From Actinoplanes sp. SE50/110 (GTDB lineage: Bacteria > Actinomycetota > Actinomycetes > Mycobacteriales > Micromonosporaceae): DNA of 64,000 nt. Shown here one piece after another: positions 1-8,014 of this stretch. How positions within the stretch are numbered: the stretch's first letter is position 1; the number at the start of each line of letters is the position of its first letter. The stretch lies in assembly GCF_900119315.1 (NCBI RefSeq), contig NZ_LT827010.1, forward strand, positions 222,001 through 286,000. The letters are read 5' to 3'. The notes under the pieces were generated by a model. The model did not search any database. It was given only the letters and a program-made list of their open reading frames with translations, and had not been told where the DNA came from. The position numbers were made by a program, and so were the translations under genes.

Positions 1-90
1 GCGGAAAACCCGAAAGTCAAATTTCCTGCAAGACCCTTCCGGTGGCAGCGGAGCTTGTGTTAGTAGAGGCGTTTCGGGGGCGATATTTGA

Positions 91-131
91 CACCCCCTTC
101 ATATATGCAACTTGCATATATGAAGGGGGTG
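91..131. repeat. Perfect 20-bp inverted repeat with 1-nt centre
   Basis: The arm at 91-110 (CACCCCCTTCATATATGCAA) is exactly the reverse complement of 112-131, with a single C between. The AT-rich centre (ATATGCAA/TTGCATAT) looks like a dimeric regulator operator of the MarR/PadR kind. The G-run/C-run ends could also make a very stable hairpin. No poly-T follows, so an operator is somewhat more likely than a terminator. No gene in the window clearly starts just after it; the STAS gene begins 180 bp downstream. Confidence 0.7.
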
Positions 132-310
132 AGTGAAAGAGGTCGAAAACTGCGGTCGAGTCACCTCCTTGCATGTCGCGGCAATACTGATGACGCCCTT
201 AGTGTTGATGCTGCTCACGGCATCGGGTCGGGTAGCGGTCGGCGGCGAGCACTATCGGGTTCATCCGGTTGTAGAGGTGCACACGGCTGTCTTGACGATC
301 CTGTCAGCGA

Positions 311-757
311 TTGACGAGAGTTAGCGTCGATCCCGAGGTGATGCAGATGGTAGTCACGGCGCTACAGGTAGAAACCGTCGCCAGCCGGCGCGGAGTTCGC
401 GTGCGCGTCGTCGGCGAGATCGACCTGGCAACCGCCGGGATACTCGGCGAAGCCCTAGCCGACGCATGGACCGGTACTGGCCACGTCGATCTAGATTTGG
501 CGAACGTGTCATTTCTCGACTGCGCCGGACTGCGAACACTGGATCGCGCCGCCACGGCGTTAGGCGAGCGGCTGCGGCTGGTGGCAGCCAGTGAGACAGT
601 CTGCTGGATGCTGCGCGTCGCCGGCCTGCAGTGGCACCTCGCTACTGCGGCATGCGGGCGGCAGCCCGGCTGCGGTGACTTGCTCAGTCCGGACGCCCGC
701 CTCGAGGCCTCCACTCGAGACTTGACTGAACCGGGAGCCTCGGAAGAAGCGTTCTGA
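311..757 (+). CDS. STAS-domain anti-sigma-factor antagonist
   Basis: A 148-residue STAS protein. The segment VRVVGEIDLATAGILGEAL (about residues 32-50) and the following DLDLANVSFLDCAGLRTL match the STAS core. The phosphorylatable position is normally Ser/Thr in D-S-S-G; here the loop reads D-C-A-G, as in many actinobacterial STAS proteins that lack the Ser. Such proteins bind anti-sigma kinases (RsbW type) or act as PAS/STAS sensors. The TTG start at 311 gives full length; ATG codons at 341 and 347 are alternatives, and no strong ribosome-binding site separates them. A decayed PP2C phosphatase follows immediately, the usual partner class, so this is probably the survivor of a partner-switching module. 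Confidence 0.75.
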   Translation: MTRVSVDPEVMQMVVTALQVETVASRRGVRVRVVGEIDLATAGILGEALADAWTGTGHVDLDLANVSFLDCAGLRTLDRAATALGERLRLVAASETVCWMLRVAGLQWHLATAACGRQPGCGDLLSPDARLEASTRDLTEPGASEEAF

Positions 758-818
758 AACTGTTGGTGGGTCACTGTCTGGCAAGTCAACCGGCGTGCCG
801 CGGCTTCGGCGGGTCCCC

Positions 819-1050
819 GAACTCGGTGACGTTCTGCTGCTCTCCACCAACGGGATCACCGACGCCCATACCTGCGGCGGGAACCTTTCGGCGTCGAGCG
901 GCTCTGCGACTGCATGACCAAAGCCCTGGTCGGCCTGCTACCACTCGCCGCCTTGCCTGCCCCCTCCCGCAGCCTCCAGCGGACGTCCTACGCGACGACG
1001 CCACCGTGCCGCTCACCCGCGCTGCGCGGCAGCCGACCGGTGCCAGGTAA
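819..1050 (+). pseudogene. SpoIIE/PP2C-type phosphatase C-terminal remnant
   Basis: Read across three frames, the stretch gives a recognisable PP2C (RsbU/SpoIIE-like) C-terminus. It runs ELGDVLLLSTNGITDA, then GEPFGVERLCDCMTKAL after a shift near 880, then DVLRDDATVPLTRAA after another shift near 985. The family normally reads GD-LLLSTDGVTEAR, then FG-ERL, then RDDATVLLV. At least two frameshifts and the missing N-terminal half show it is dead. It sits directly behind the STAS gene, so the two probably formed one signalling unit. Confidence 0.6.
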
Positions 1051-1381
1051 CACCGCGCCCGGCTCAGTTGCCCAACTCAGGAGTTCTCACCGCGCCGGGC
1101 ATCGGCACCGCTGAGGGCCCATCGCTTCCTTGGCCCTACCCCGATGCGTACGGCCCAGATTGCCCCCGCCGAACTCGCTACCTATTTCCGCAGCTAGCGC
1201 CAATATTGGGCTGGTATCGCGGAGTTGCCTTTCCCTGGGCCGGTGCGCGAATCTAGCCGATGAGAGTGCATCCGATAATCGGCAACCGCCGACGGTCGGC
1301 TGAAGGCCCTGAGAACCGGGATCGCGAGGCCGGGCCATTCAAATCCTCCTGCCGCTCAAGGCGTGGGCGGATGGTTCGGTC
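1051..1381. other. Intergenic region, no gene recognised
   Basis: About 330 bp between the phosphatase remnant and the end of the TetR gene. All reading frames look like non-coding shadows, and no strong repeat or hairpin was seen. Confidence 0.4.
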
Positions 1382-1948
1382 CTACTCGTAGGCGGTCAAC
1401 CAGTCAGACATCTGCTTGACCTCGCGCCAGATGAACCCTTCGTCACGGAAGGCATTCGCCAAGGTCGCCACACCCTGACTGAACGCTATGACGTGCATGG
1501 CGAGTGCGTCGGCCTCCGATTCGTGCCCGAGTAACGCGAACTGTTCACGCAACCAGGTGCGGAACAGGGTGAACACGCTGTTGGCCTCCACGAACGACGC
1601 ATGATCCAACTTCGCCAGTTCGGTGGTCAGCGTGCCTACCGGGCACCCGTACATTTGGACGTCAGCGCGATTGGCAAGCGGAATCTCGATGTACTTGCGG
1701 ATCCGCCCGGCGGGCGTGGGCTCCTCGGCCTCCCATCGATCGAGCATCCGCCGCCTCTCGGCGAGGCGGGCATCGATCACGGCCGCCAGGATGTCGTCCT
1801 TCGTCTTGAAGTGGTAGTAAAAGTTCCCTCGCGATATCTGGACGGCCTCGGCGATCGCGGCGAACGAGGTGTGCTCGTACCCCTGCTGATAGAACAGCCG
1901 ATCGGCCGCCTCGATGATCTGCTCTCGGGTCGCCTTGGCGCCGCCCAT
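1382..1948 (-). CDS. TetR/AcrR-family transcriptional regulator
   Basis: A 188-residue repressor. The N-terminal TetR helix-turn-helix is clear: REQIIEAADRLFYQQGYEHTSFAAIAEAV, then ISRGNFYYHFKTKDDIL, ending near residue 57. The C-terminal ligand domain contains the GCPVGTLTTEL segment common in TetR proteins that control oxidoreductases. It is divergent from the old-yellow-enzyme gene at 2111, and the 162-bp gap carries three similar 16-bp near-palindromes. Auto-repression and control of the reductase are therefore likely. The inducer is probably an electrophile (quinone, enal or nitro compound), as for NemR-type repressors of this enzyme family; that is inference. Confidence 0.9.
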   Translation of the reverse strand: MGGAKATREQIIEAADRLFYQQGYEHTSFAAIAEAVQISRGNFYYHFKTKDDILAAVIDARLAERRRMLDRWEAEEPTPAGRIRKYIEIPLANRADVQMYGCPVGTLTTELAKLDHASFVEANSVFTLFRTWLREQFALLGHESEADALAMHVIAFSQGVATLANAFRDEGFIWREVKQMSDWLTAYE

Positions 1949-1987
1949 CGCACACCCCTTCCTTAGGGAGCAATCCTAACACTCGGC

Positions 1988-2084
1988 TAGGTCACCCGTC
2001 CTACAAGGCGGGTCAGCAAGAGCGTCCGCACTTGACGCTTCTAGGTCGCCCGTCCTAATATCTCGATCTGGGACGCCCGTCCTA
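1988..2084. promoter_or_regulatory. Three TetR-type operator sites in divergent promoter
   Basis: Three related 16-mers occur at 1988-2003 (TAGGTCACCCGTCCTA), 2042-2057 (TAGGTCGCCCGTCCTA) and 2069-2084 (TGGGACGCCCGTCCTA). Each is a near-palindrome of the form TAGG-C-----G-CCTA. They fill the gap between the divergent TetR and ene-reductase genes. The ribosome-binding site GGAGGT (2101-2106) lies just after the last one. Confidence 0.75.
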
Positions 2085-2110
2085 GTGGAAAGACAAAAGC
2101 GGAGGTCACC

Positions 2111-3184
2111 TTGTCAACCGGCCTTTTCGAGCTGTTCCCTCTGGGAGATCTGACCCTCGCCAACCGTATGGTCATGGCCCCGCTGACCCGCAATCGCGCC
2201 GACCATGACGGGGTTGTCACACCGATGATGGTCACCCACTACCGGCAGCGTGCTACCGCAGGCCTGATCATCAGCGAGTCCACTCCTGTCTCGGCCGAGG
2301 GCGTCGGCTACCCCAACACCCCCGGCATTCACACCGAGGCCCAGGCGGCCGGCTGGCTCCGCCTCACCGAGGCGGTCCACGCCGAATCAGGTCGCGTCTT
2401 CGTCCAGCTGCAACACTGTGGGCGGATCTCGCACCCGAGCCTGCTGCCGGACGGCAGCACCCCGGTGGCGCCATCGGCGCTACGGCCGTCGGGCCGGACC
2501 CTCACCCCTTCGGGGCTTCAGGAGTTTGTCACGCCGCGCGAACTCGAAGCCCATGAAGTGCCGGAGATCGTCGCCCAGTTCGAGCATGCCGCCAAGCGGG
2601 CGCTCGATGCCGAATTCGACGGCGTCGAAGTACATGCAGGCAACGGCTACCTCGTCGACCAGTTCCTGCGCGATGCGAGCAACATCCGCACCGACGCGTA
2701 CGGAGGCAGTCCCCGCAACCGGATGCGCCTGCTCAACGAGATCCTCGACGCGGTGTGTGCAGTGTGGCCGGCACACCGGGTGGGAGTGCGGTTCACCCCC
2801 GAGAACAGCTTCAACTCGATGGCGGATACCAACCCACAGGCGCACTTCCGGTACTTCCTCGAACAGCTCCGGACCCGCGACCTCGCCTATGTCCACACGC
2901 TCGAAGGCGACATGACGACGAAAACCAGCGCCCTCGACTACCGCGCTCTTCGTGACGCGTTCACCGGCACCTACATCGCCAACAACGGCTATGACCTCAC
3001 CCGCGCCCAGGCAGCGATCCGGGACGGCGCCGCCGACCTCATCGCCTTCGGTGTCCCGTTCCTGGCCAACCCCGATCTGATCCGCCGCTACCGCGACGGC
3101 CTCCCTCTCAACACCGCCGATCCGTCCACCTACTACACAGGCGGCCCACTCGGATACATTGACTACCCCACGTACGACGCCTGA
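2111..3184 (+). CDS. Old-yellow-enzyme ene-reductase (NemA-like)
   Basis: A 357-residue FMN-dependent (beta/alpha)8-barrel oxidoreductase that reduces activated C=C bonds with NAD(P)H. It starts with LFELFPLGDLTLANRMVMAPLTRNRA, the standard N-terminus with the FMN-binding PLTR motif. The substrate-binding His/Asn pair is present as H175-A-G-N178, where NemA-type enzymes usually read H-G-A-N. YGGSPRNRMRLLNEI and GADLIAFGVPFLANPDL-type motifs complete the barrel. The TTG start at 2111 is fixed by GGAGGT six bases upstream. The operators upstream suggest induction by toxic electrophiles through the divergent TetR regulator. Confidence 0.93.
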   Translation: MSTGLFELFPLGDLTLANRMVMAPLTRNRADHDGVVTPMMVTHYRQRATAGLIISESTPVSAEGVGYPNTPGIHTEAQAAGWLRLTEAVHAESGRVFVQLQHCGRISHPSLLPDGSTPVAPSALRPSGRTLTPSGLQEFVTPRELEAHEVPEIVAQFEHAAKRALDAEFDGVEVHAGNGYLVDQFLRDASNIRTDAYGGSPRNRMRLLNEILDAVCAVWPAHRVGVRFTPENSFNSMADTNPQAHFRYFLEQLRTRDLAYVHTLEGDMTTKTSALDYRALRDAFTGTYIANNGYDLTRAQAAIRDGAADLIAFGVPFLANPDLIRRYRDGLPLNTADPSTYYTGGPLGYIDYPTYDA

Positions 3185-3428
3185 CCTCATCTGAAACAGA
3201 TCCCCAACCCGAGGTCGTCGGCGAGGTCACATGCGGCGACGAACCCCCGGACGCGATCTCCGCGTTAACAACCGCCGGCCTATGCGCCGACTTCCCAGCA
3301 GGGTTTTGCGACACCCGTCAACGCCTTCGGCGGCCGAGATCTCCTGCAACATGAGGCGCGATTCGGGGAAATCCTGCCCGCCGCCCGCATCATCACATCC
3401 GCCAAGACCCAACCCGTAAAGGAACCGC

Positions 3429-3722
3429 ATGTTCATCGTCTTGCTCCGGTTCACCGAAAACAAAACCGCCGCCGGCGAGCACATGGCCGGCCACCAGCAG
3501 TGGATCAAGCAAGGTCTGGAAGATCAGGTATTCCTGCTCGTGGGCGGCATCCAGCCACAACTCGGGGGCGCGGTGCTGGCGCACAACACGTCCCTACCGC
3601 AGTTGCAGCAACGGGTCGACGCCGACCCGTTCGTCATCCACCGGGTCGTCGACGCCGAGATCCTGGAAATCACGCCGGGCATGGCCGACCCGCGACTGGA
3701 CTTCCTGATGCCGGCGAGATGA
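3429..3722 (+). CDS. YciI-family small protein
   Basis: A 97-residue dimeric alpha+beta-barrel protein of the YciI type. MFIVLLRFTENKTAAGEHMAGHQQWI has the typical first strand followed by the conserved H--W- segment, and DPFVIHRVVDAEILEI matches the family C-terminal half with the DPF motif. Some members have hydrolase or dehalogenase activity, but no specific reaction can be assigned. It lies 245 bp behind the ene-reductase on the same strand. The intervening DNA contains an open stretch (about 3269-3430) that does not resemble a known protein. Confidence 0.8.
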   Translation: MFIVLLRFTENKTAAGEHMAGHQQWIKQGLEDQVFLLVGGIQPQLGGAVLAHNTSLPQLQQRVDADPFVIHRVVDAEILEITPGMADPRLDFLMPAR

Positions 3723-4120
3723 CGCCATCCATCCGGCTATGCCGCCGGCCCCGCCGCCCGTAGAGCAGGGACATACCGCAACCTTCCTGAGTCATAGCTC
3801 ATACCCCTCTCACGTCTCGCGGTCGCTTGCCACTCAGGACGCGACCCTTGATGGCGGCGTCGTGCTTCCCGGGTAGCTGCGCCGCCACGCCACAATCGGC
3901 CTGCGGGCTTGGGCCTCTCTGCGCTGGCGGCATGTCCGCGTCAGTAAGCGAGCTGGAAGCTGTGCCGGTCCGGGTGTGTTGCGGGTAGCAGGCAATCATC
4001 TTCACCGTGGTTGTCGGCGTGATCGCAGGGGCCCGAGGGCGCCACGTGTCGTTGCCGGGCGACCCAACGGATCCACCACCACTGTTCGCCGCCCATAGCT
4101 GCGGCGGCAGACGCCATGTG
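3723..4120. other. Intergenic region, no gene recognised
   Basis: About 400 bp with no convincing coding sequence. A minus-strand open stretch (3799-4005) has unremarkable composition and no recognisable motif. Confidence 0.35.
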
Positions 4121-4285
4121 CTAGGCGTCGTGGCCGGCGGCCAGCTCGCAGACGATCTCGCTCAGTAGGGGCGGATCGACGAGATCTGGCAGCGCGTACA
4201 GCTTGGACAACTCGCTGCTGACGAGTGTGGTGGTGGCGGTGCGCCGGAGCCACCGCCCGCCTGGTCGTGGGCTGCTGGTCGTCAT
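4121..4285 (-). CDS. Possible small hypothetical protein (54 aa)
   Basis: Minus-strand ATG at 4285 to TAG at 4121. The protein reads MTTSSPRPGGRWLRRTATTT, then LVSSELSKLYALPDLVDPPLLSEIVCELAAGHDA. The second half is amphipathic and looks like a genuine protein (LSKLYALPDL) rather than GC-shadow. Coding-like sequence seems to continue past the stop, so it may be the start of a truncated gene. No family recognised. Confidence 0.35.
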   Translation of the reverse strand: MTTSSPRPGGRWLRRTATTTLVSSELSKLYALPDLVDPPLLSEIVCELAAGHDA

Positions 4286-4386
4286 GAAAACCTGCGCCTA
4301 GTCCTTCTCGGCCGTGGCTTCCTCACCGAACCCGCGGATTTTCGAGTGCTATGACCACCCGGGGACAGGTCCGGCGCTCGGCGTCC

Positions 4387-5658
4387 CTAACCGGGTAGGT
4401 CCTGCGGGCCGAGCCGGTGCAGCAGCGTTCGCGCCACCGCAAGAACCTCGTCCGGATCGAAGGTCAGCACGAAGGCGATGGCATCGTCGTGGCGCCGTCG
4501 GGTGCACAGAGCCACGGTGACATGCGGGTCGACGATCACCAGGGCGGACTCCGACTCCACCCCGCTCAGTCCATCAGTGATCGACGTGCGAATCGGCGAA
4601 GGAACTGGCAGGCCCGGGCCGGGACCAGAAATACCCACCAGCGCCGTGGTCGAGGCCGCGGCGGCCAGCCGCGGAATCCAGCCGTGTCCCGTCGCCAGGT
4701 TCGGGTACGCGCCCAGGACCACGCCGTACGGACCGGCGAACGGCAATTGCCTCAAGACGTACTCGGTGAGCCCGTCGAGCAGATGCCGGTCCCCGGCCCG
4801 GGCACAGTGTCGAGCCGAGGCCATATCGAACGCGCTGGCACCGGGTACGTACAACTCAGGGCGGGGAGCACGCAACCGAGCCGACGGGTCGACCGGCCAA
4901 TCCCGTACGGCGGACAGCGGCCCAGGCCGGGCGAACAACCAGCCCTGCCCCCAGCCGGCGCCTAGCGCGCGTGCTACCTGCAGATCCTGCTCCGTCTCGA
5001 TGCCCTCGGCGATCACCATCGCACCGGTCCGCTGGGCGTATCCGCACACCAGCGCGGTCGTCTCGATGGTGTGTGCGCTGTACGGGTCGCGCAGCAGGTG
5101 CATGTCGAGCTTGACGACCTCCGGTTCCAGCAGCGGCAGGAAGGCCAGCGACAGCCGGTCCGCACCAACATCATCGAGCGCCAGCGCACCGCCGGTGCGG
5201 TGCGCCCGGGCGGCGACCTCGAGCAGCGCCGAGGGGTGTGCCGCCAGGGCACGCTCGGTGAACTCCAGCACGTATCGGTAGGTCGAGATCGAGGCGAGCC
5301 GTAATCGCAGGTCGTCGCTGAGCGGCCGATCCGCCCCGGCGGGTTCCTTGTTGATGAACACCAGCGGTGGCACCACCGCTCCGGGGGCCTGAGCGATCTC
5401 ATGTGCCCGGGCGGCGCACAACTGGTCCAGCTCCGGCAGCAAGTCGACCCGCGCAGCGGCCTCGAACAACTGGTCCGGGAACTCCAGCGGGGATCCTGCC
5501 GGCCCACGCGCAAGCGCCTCCACCCCCACCAGCCGGCGGGTATCGAGATCGACGATGGGCTGGAACAGCGGCTCAACGGCACGCTCGGCCACTATGCGGG
5601 AGATGAGCGCGACAGGCTCGTTGCGGGTGTCACACACCTGCCTGTTGCTCTGGGTCAC
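4387..5658 (-). CDS. EAL-DICT domain protein (c-di-GMP-related)
   Basis: A 423-residue protein. Residues about 20-255 form an EAL domain: E47-A-L signature in GVEALAR, the EFTER catalytic Glu segment, LDDVGAD in place of DDFGTG, VKLD with the conserved Lys, AEGIETEQD, and GWGQGWLF for the QGY loop. Most metal-binding acidic residues are kept, so c-di-GMP hydrolysis is plausible. However, the usual N-x-S strand reads INKEPAG, which may lower activity. Residues about 280-420 resemble the DICT sensor domain often attached to EAL and GGDEF proteins. The start is GTG. No membrane segment is seen; it acts in the cytoplasm. It stands alone on its strand. Confidence 0.85.
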   Translation of the reverse strand: MTQSNRQVCDTRNEPVALISRIVAERAVEPLFQPIVDLDTRRLVGVEALARGPAGSPLEFPDQLFEAAARVDLLPELDQLCAARAHEIAQAPGAVVPPLVFINKEPAGADRPLSDDLRLRLASISTYRYVLEFTERALAAHPSALLEVAARAHRTGGALALDDVGADRLSLAFLPLLEPEVVKLDMHLLRDPYSAHTIETTALVCGYAQRTGAMVIAEGIETEQDLQVARALGAGWGQGWLFARPGPLSAVRDWPVDPSARLRAPRPELYVPGASAFDMASARHCARAGDRHLLDGLTEYVLRQLPFAGPYGVVLGAYPNLATGHGWIPRLAAAASTTALVGISGPGPGLPVPSPIRTSITDGLSGVESESALVIVDPHVTVALCTRRRHDDAIAFVLTFDPDEVLAVARTLLHRLGPQDLPG

Positions 5659-5796
5659 ACCACCAGTCCCGTCCGAGATAGTGTCCGCACCTCTGCTGAT
5701 CGGCTGACACCCGGCTCACCTGAGCACTGGCGACTCCCCGGATTCGCCCTCATGCCTTCGCCCCTGCCGCGTTTCGTCGAACCGGGTGAGCATGCG

Positions 5797-6270
5797 CTAC
5801 CGACAGCAGCGAAATCCGCCTTCCGAGCCACCGCGACGTGGCGCCTCGCCGAACCGAGGTTGCACCCCCGCTGATTGCTCGTCTGCGGCGTGGGCACTGC
5901 GGCATCGTGCATTGCGGTGGGGGCACCTTCGACGGCCGGGGCGACAGACGAGGACCTGCGAGACGCAGTATCGCCCCACCACCTTCAGTTCTTCCGCGTG
6001 ATGCCAAAAGCCGAGTCCGTTCAGGATGCGTTGAACGTTTCCGGCCACCCCAGGGCTGGCCTTCTGGGATTCGGCGCTAGCCGAGATTCGTTCGCCAGCG
6101 ATCAGACTCATCAGTTCGTCGACCTTGGCGATGACATGTGGAATTGCGGCCTCCAGCGGCGATCCGTCGATGTCCTCAATGACTGCCCGAGTGGAGGTCG
6201 AGCGGTTCTACTCGATCATGCGGTGGTCCCAAAAGAAGTTCGGCTGGTGGAGCCAAACCAAATTTTTTGG
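5797..6270 (-). pseudogene. Broken minus-strand gene of unknown family
   Basis: Reading down from about 6270, one frame gives LVWLHQPNFFWDHRMIE, then a TAG stop at 6208-6210. It continues in the same frame with RAVIEDIDGSPLEAAIPHVI and AKVDELMSLIAGERISASAE. The text reads as real protein on both sides of the stop, so this is probably a decayed gene. An internal ATG at 6111 could still start a shorter protein. No family is recognised. Confidence 0.35.
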
Positions 6271-6400
6271 CAAGCAACGAGCAGGTGCCCGCGTTGACCC
6301 ACCGATGGACCCGGTTGGCTGCCCTAGCTAGGGGCGAACCTGACCAAAGGCCGTCGAGACCGCGATCGCCCACCACCCCGGGCCGGTGGCCGCTATGCCG

Positions 6401-7039
6401 TCAGCACTGCTTCCAGGCGACGTGGTACACGGTGTCGATGCGCCCGTCGGTGGAGTCCATGGTCAGGAAGCTGGTGGCGTTACGGCTGGACCAGCCACGG
6501 TTGACACGCAGTTCGGTGTTGACGTTGAGGTAGCGGTCTTCGCCGCAGGGCAGGAACGACAGTGACCCGATACCGACGGTGTCGCTGCGCTGCCAGTCGG
6601 TGTCGGCCGGACCGGAGAAGTCGTGCCGGATGCGGGTGGACTGCGGCTCGCCCTGGAAGTAGTAGTTCGCGCTCTCCGAACCGGTCGCACCGCGCTCCAG
6701 GCGGGCGTAACCACGGTAGTCGGCACCGGCGATAGCGAAGGTGTACCCCTGTGGGACGTGCACGTTCAGGGCAAGTTGGCAGTTCTTGCGGAAGTCGGTC
6801 GGCTTCGCGTCGGGGCCGGTCTGGGCCGTGAACTTGCTGTAGGTGACGGTGAATGCCTTGTTGTCCGGCGAGACGGTGACGTCCGCGCTGCCCTCCGGGC
6901 AGCCGCTGCCGTTCGCGGCGGCCACGGTGATCGCCATGTCCTCGCCCGGGACGATCGTGGACGGTGCGGCGTGCGCGGCCGTGCCAGTAGCGGCGAGTGA
7001 GGCAAGCAGAGTGGCTCCCGTGGCCAGTGCTTTCAGCAT
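6401..7039 (-). CDS. DUF4360 secreted protein
   Basis: A 212-residue exported protein. Residues 1-24 are a signal peptide (LKALATGATLLASLAATGTAAHA). The mature part follows the DUF4360 pattern: two Cys-containing segments (GSGCPEGSADVTVSPDNKAF and DFRKNCQLALNVHVPQGYTF), the FAIAGADYRGYARLERG strand, and a C-terminal FLPCGED...N-ELRV..G block, ending K-Q-C. Function unknown; family members are small secreted beta-rich proteins found in actinomycetes and fungi. It is divergent from the gene at 7414 across a 374-bp gap. Confidence 0.88.
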   Translation of the reverse strand: MLKALATGATLLASLAATGTAAHAAPSTIVPGEDMAITVAAANGSGCPEGSADVTVSPDNKAFTVTYSKFTAQTGPDAKPTDFRKNCQLALNVHVPQGYTFAIAGADYRGYARLERGATGSESANYYFQGEPQSTRIRHDFSGPADTDWQRSDTVGIGSLSFLPCGEDRYLNVNTELRVNRGWSSRNATSFLTMDSTDGRIDTVYHVAWKQC

Positions 7040-7295
7040 GCTGGTTGTTCCTTCCCCTTGCGGGTTGCGTGGTGACGATGCAGTGGAGCGGAAAGGGTAG
7101 AGATCGCTCCAATGTCCGTAACGTACTATTAGCGTCTCTGATCCGCTTTAGGAACACGCCTGAAGTAGATCTCGCACGGATGACCGACGGGTTTTCTGAC
7201 CGTTCGGTGGACCCCTGGGGCGGCCATTCGGTCAGTGGCGGCATCGCCGAAAGGGTTTATGCCAGCGCGGCTGGTTCCTATTGTGATTCTATTTT

Positions 7296-7330
7296 CTTAC
7301 GTCATCCGAATGGCGTAAGGTCATCCGAAT
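7296..7330. promoter_or_regulatory. 24-bp palindrome plus overlapping direct repeat
   Basis: CTTACG (7296-7301) and CGTAAG (7314-7319) are perfect inverted arms, with CAT/ATG also matching inside. GTCATCCGAAT occurs twice, at 7301-7311 and 7320-7330 (19-bp period). The site lies 84 bp upstream of the Trp/Gly-rich secreted protein gene and 257 bp from the start of the divergent DUF4360 gene, as expected of an operator. Confidence 0.5.
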
Positions 7331-7413
7331 TCCCGCCCGAATTGCCGGCCTGTGATCCGATCTGTCCGCGACGTCATGTTGCTGAAAGAACTGATGTATT
7401 CATCGGAGGGAAA

Positions 7414-7908
7414 ATGAAAAGGATTACTCGTGTGCTCGCAATAAGCGGTCTGGGCCTGGGCGCCGCATTGGCGATCGCTGCGGGGCCCGCGCAGGCTGCC
7501 ATCGTCACGGCCCAGCCGGCCGGGCACAGCGCGTCGGCCCAGGCCGGCGGCCATTGGGACGACACCGATGTGGTCGGGTATTTCCGGACCCGGTTCGGCT
7601 GTGAGCGGGTGGGCCGGCTCGGCGAGTTCCACGGTCGCTGGGACGACTACGACTGCTCACGGGTGTGGTCCGGGTTCAACCGCGGCGCCTGGGTGCTGGA
7701 GGTCGCCACCGACGACTGGAACGGCGAGTGGGACGACGACAACTGGTACCACGGCTGGTACGACGGCTGGCACGGCGGTGACTTCAACGGCGGCTGGGAT
7801 CATGGTGGCTGGCACCGTGATCACGGCGGCTGGGACGGCGACCACCCGGACGGTTCCGGGCGCGTAGCAGTGTTCCCGCTGCACTCCCGGTCCCGGTCGG
7901 CGAACTGA
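7414..7908 (+). CDS. Secreted Trp/Gly/Asp/His-rich protein
   Basis: A 164-residue protein. The ATG at 7414 is preceded by a GGAGGG ribosome-binding site (7405-7410), and residues 1-28 are a signal peptide ending AQAA. The mature protein has a Cys pair (FGCERVG...YDCSRVW) around residues 65-85. Its C-terminal half is dominated by W, G, D and H: DDDNWYHGWYDGWHGGDFNG and repeats of GGW-[HD]. No known family recognised. The composition suggests a cell-surface metal-binding or adhesive protein, but that is inference. A strong hairpin follows the stop. Confidence 0.75.
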   Translation: MKRITRVLAISGLGLGAALAIAAGPAQAAIVTAQPAGHSASAQAGGHWDDTDVVGYFRTRFGCERVGRLGEFHGRWDDYDCSRVWSGFNRGAWVLEVATDDWNGEWDDDNWYHGWYDGWHGGDFNGGWDHGGWHRDHGGWDGDHPDGSGRVAVFPLHSRSRSAN

Positions 7909-7923
7909 CCTGAGGCGCCGGTC

Positions 7924-7953
7924 GCGGGTCACGCCCGTTGCGGCGTGGCCCGC
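7924..7953 (+). terminator. Hairpin terminator after secreted protein gene
   Basis: A 12-bp stem (GCGGGTCACGCC/GGCGTGGCCCGC, one G-T pair) with a 6-nt loop, 15 bp after the stop codon at 7908. It lacks a T-run, as is usual for high-GC actinomycetes. Confidence 0.65.
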
Positions 7954-8014
7954 AACCGCATACACCCGGCTGCCGCCGGCGAACAGGGACCAGCCGCTCA
8001 CGTCGGCATCGAGG

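Noticed and set aside
3269..3430. A possible gene between the ene-reductase and the YciI-like gene
   Set aside because: The open frame has some protein-like text (NAFGGRDLLQHEARFGEILP) but no start, and it runs into the YciI-like gene in another frame.
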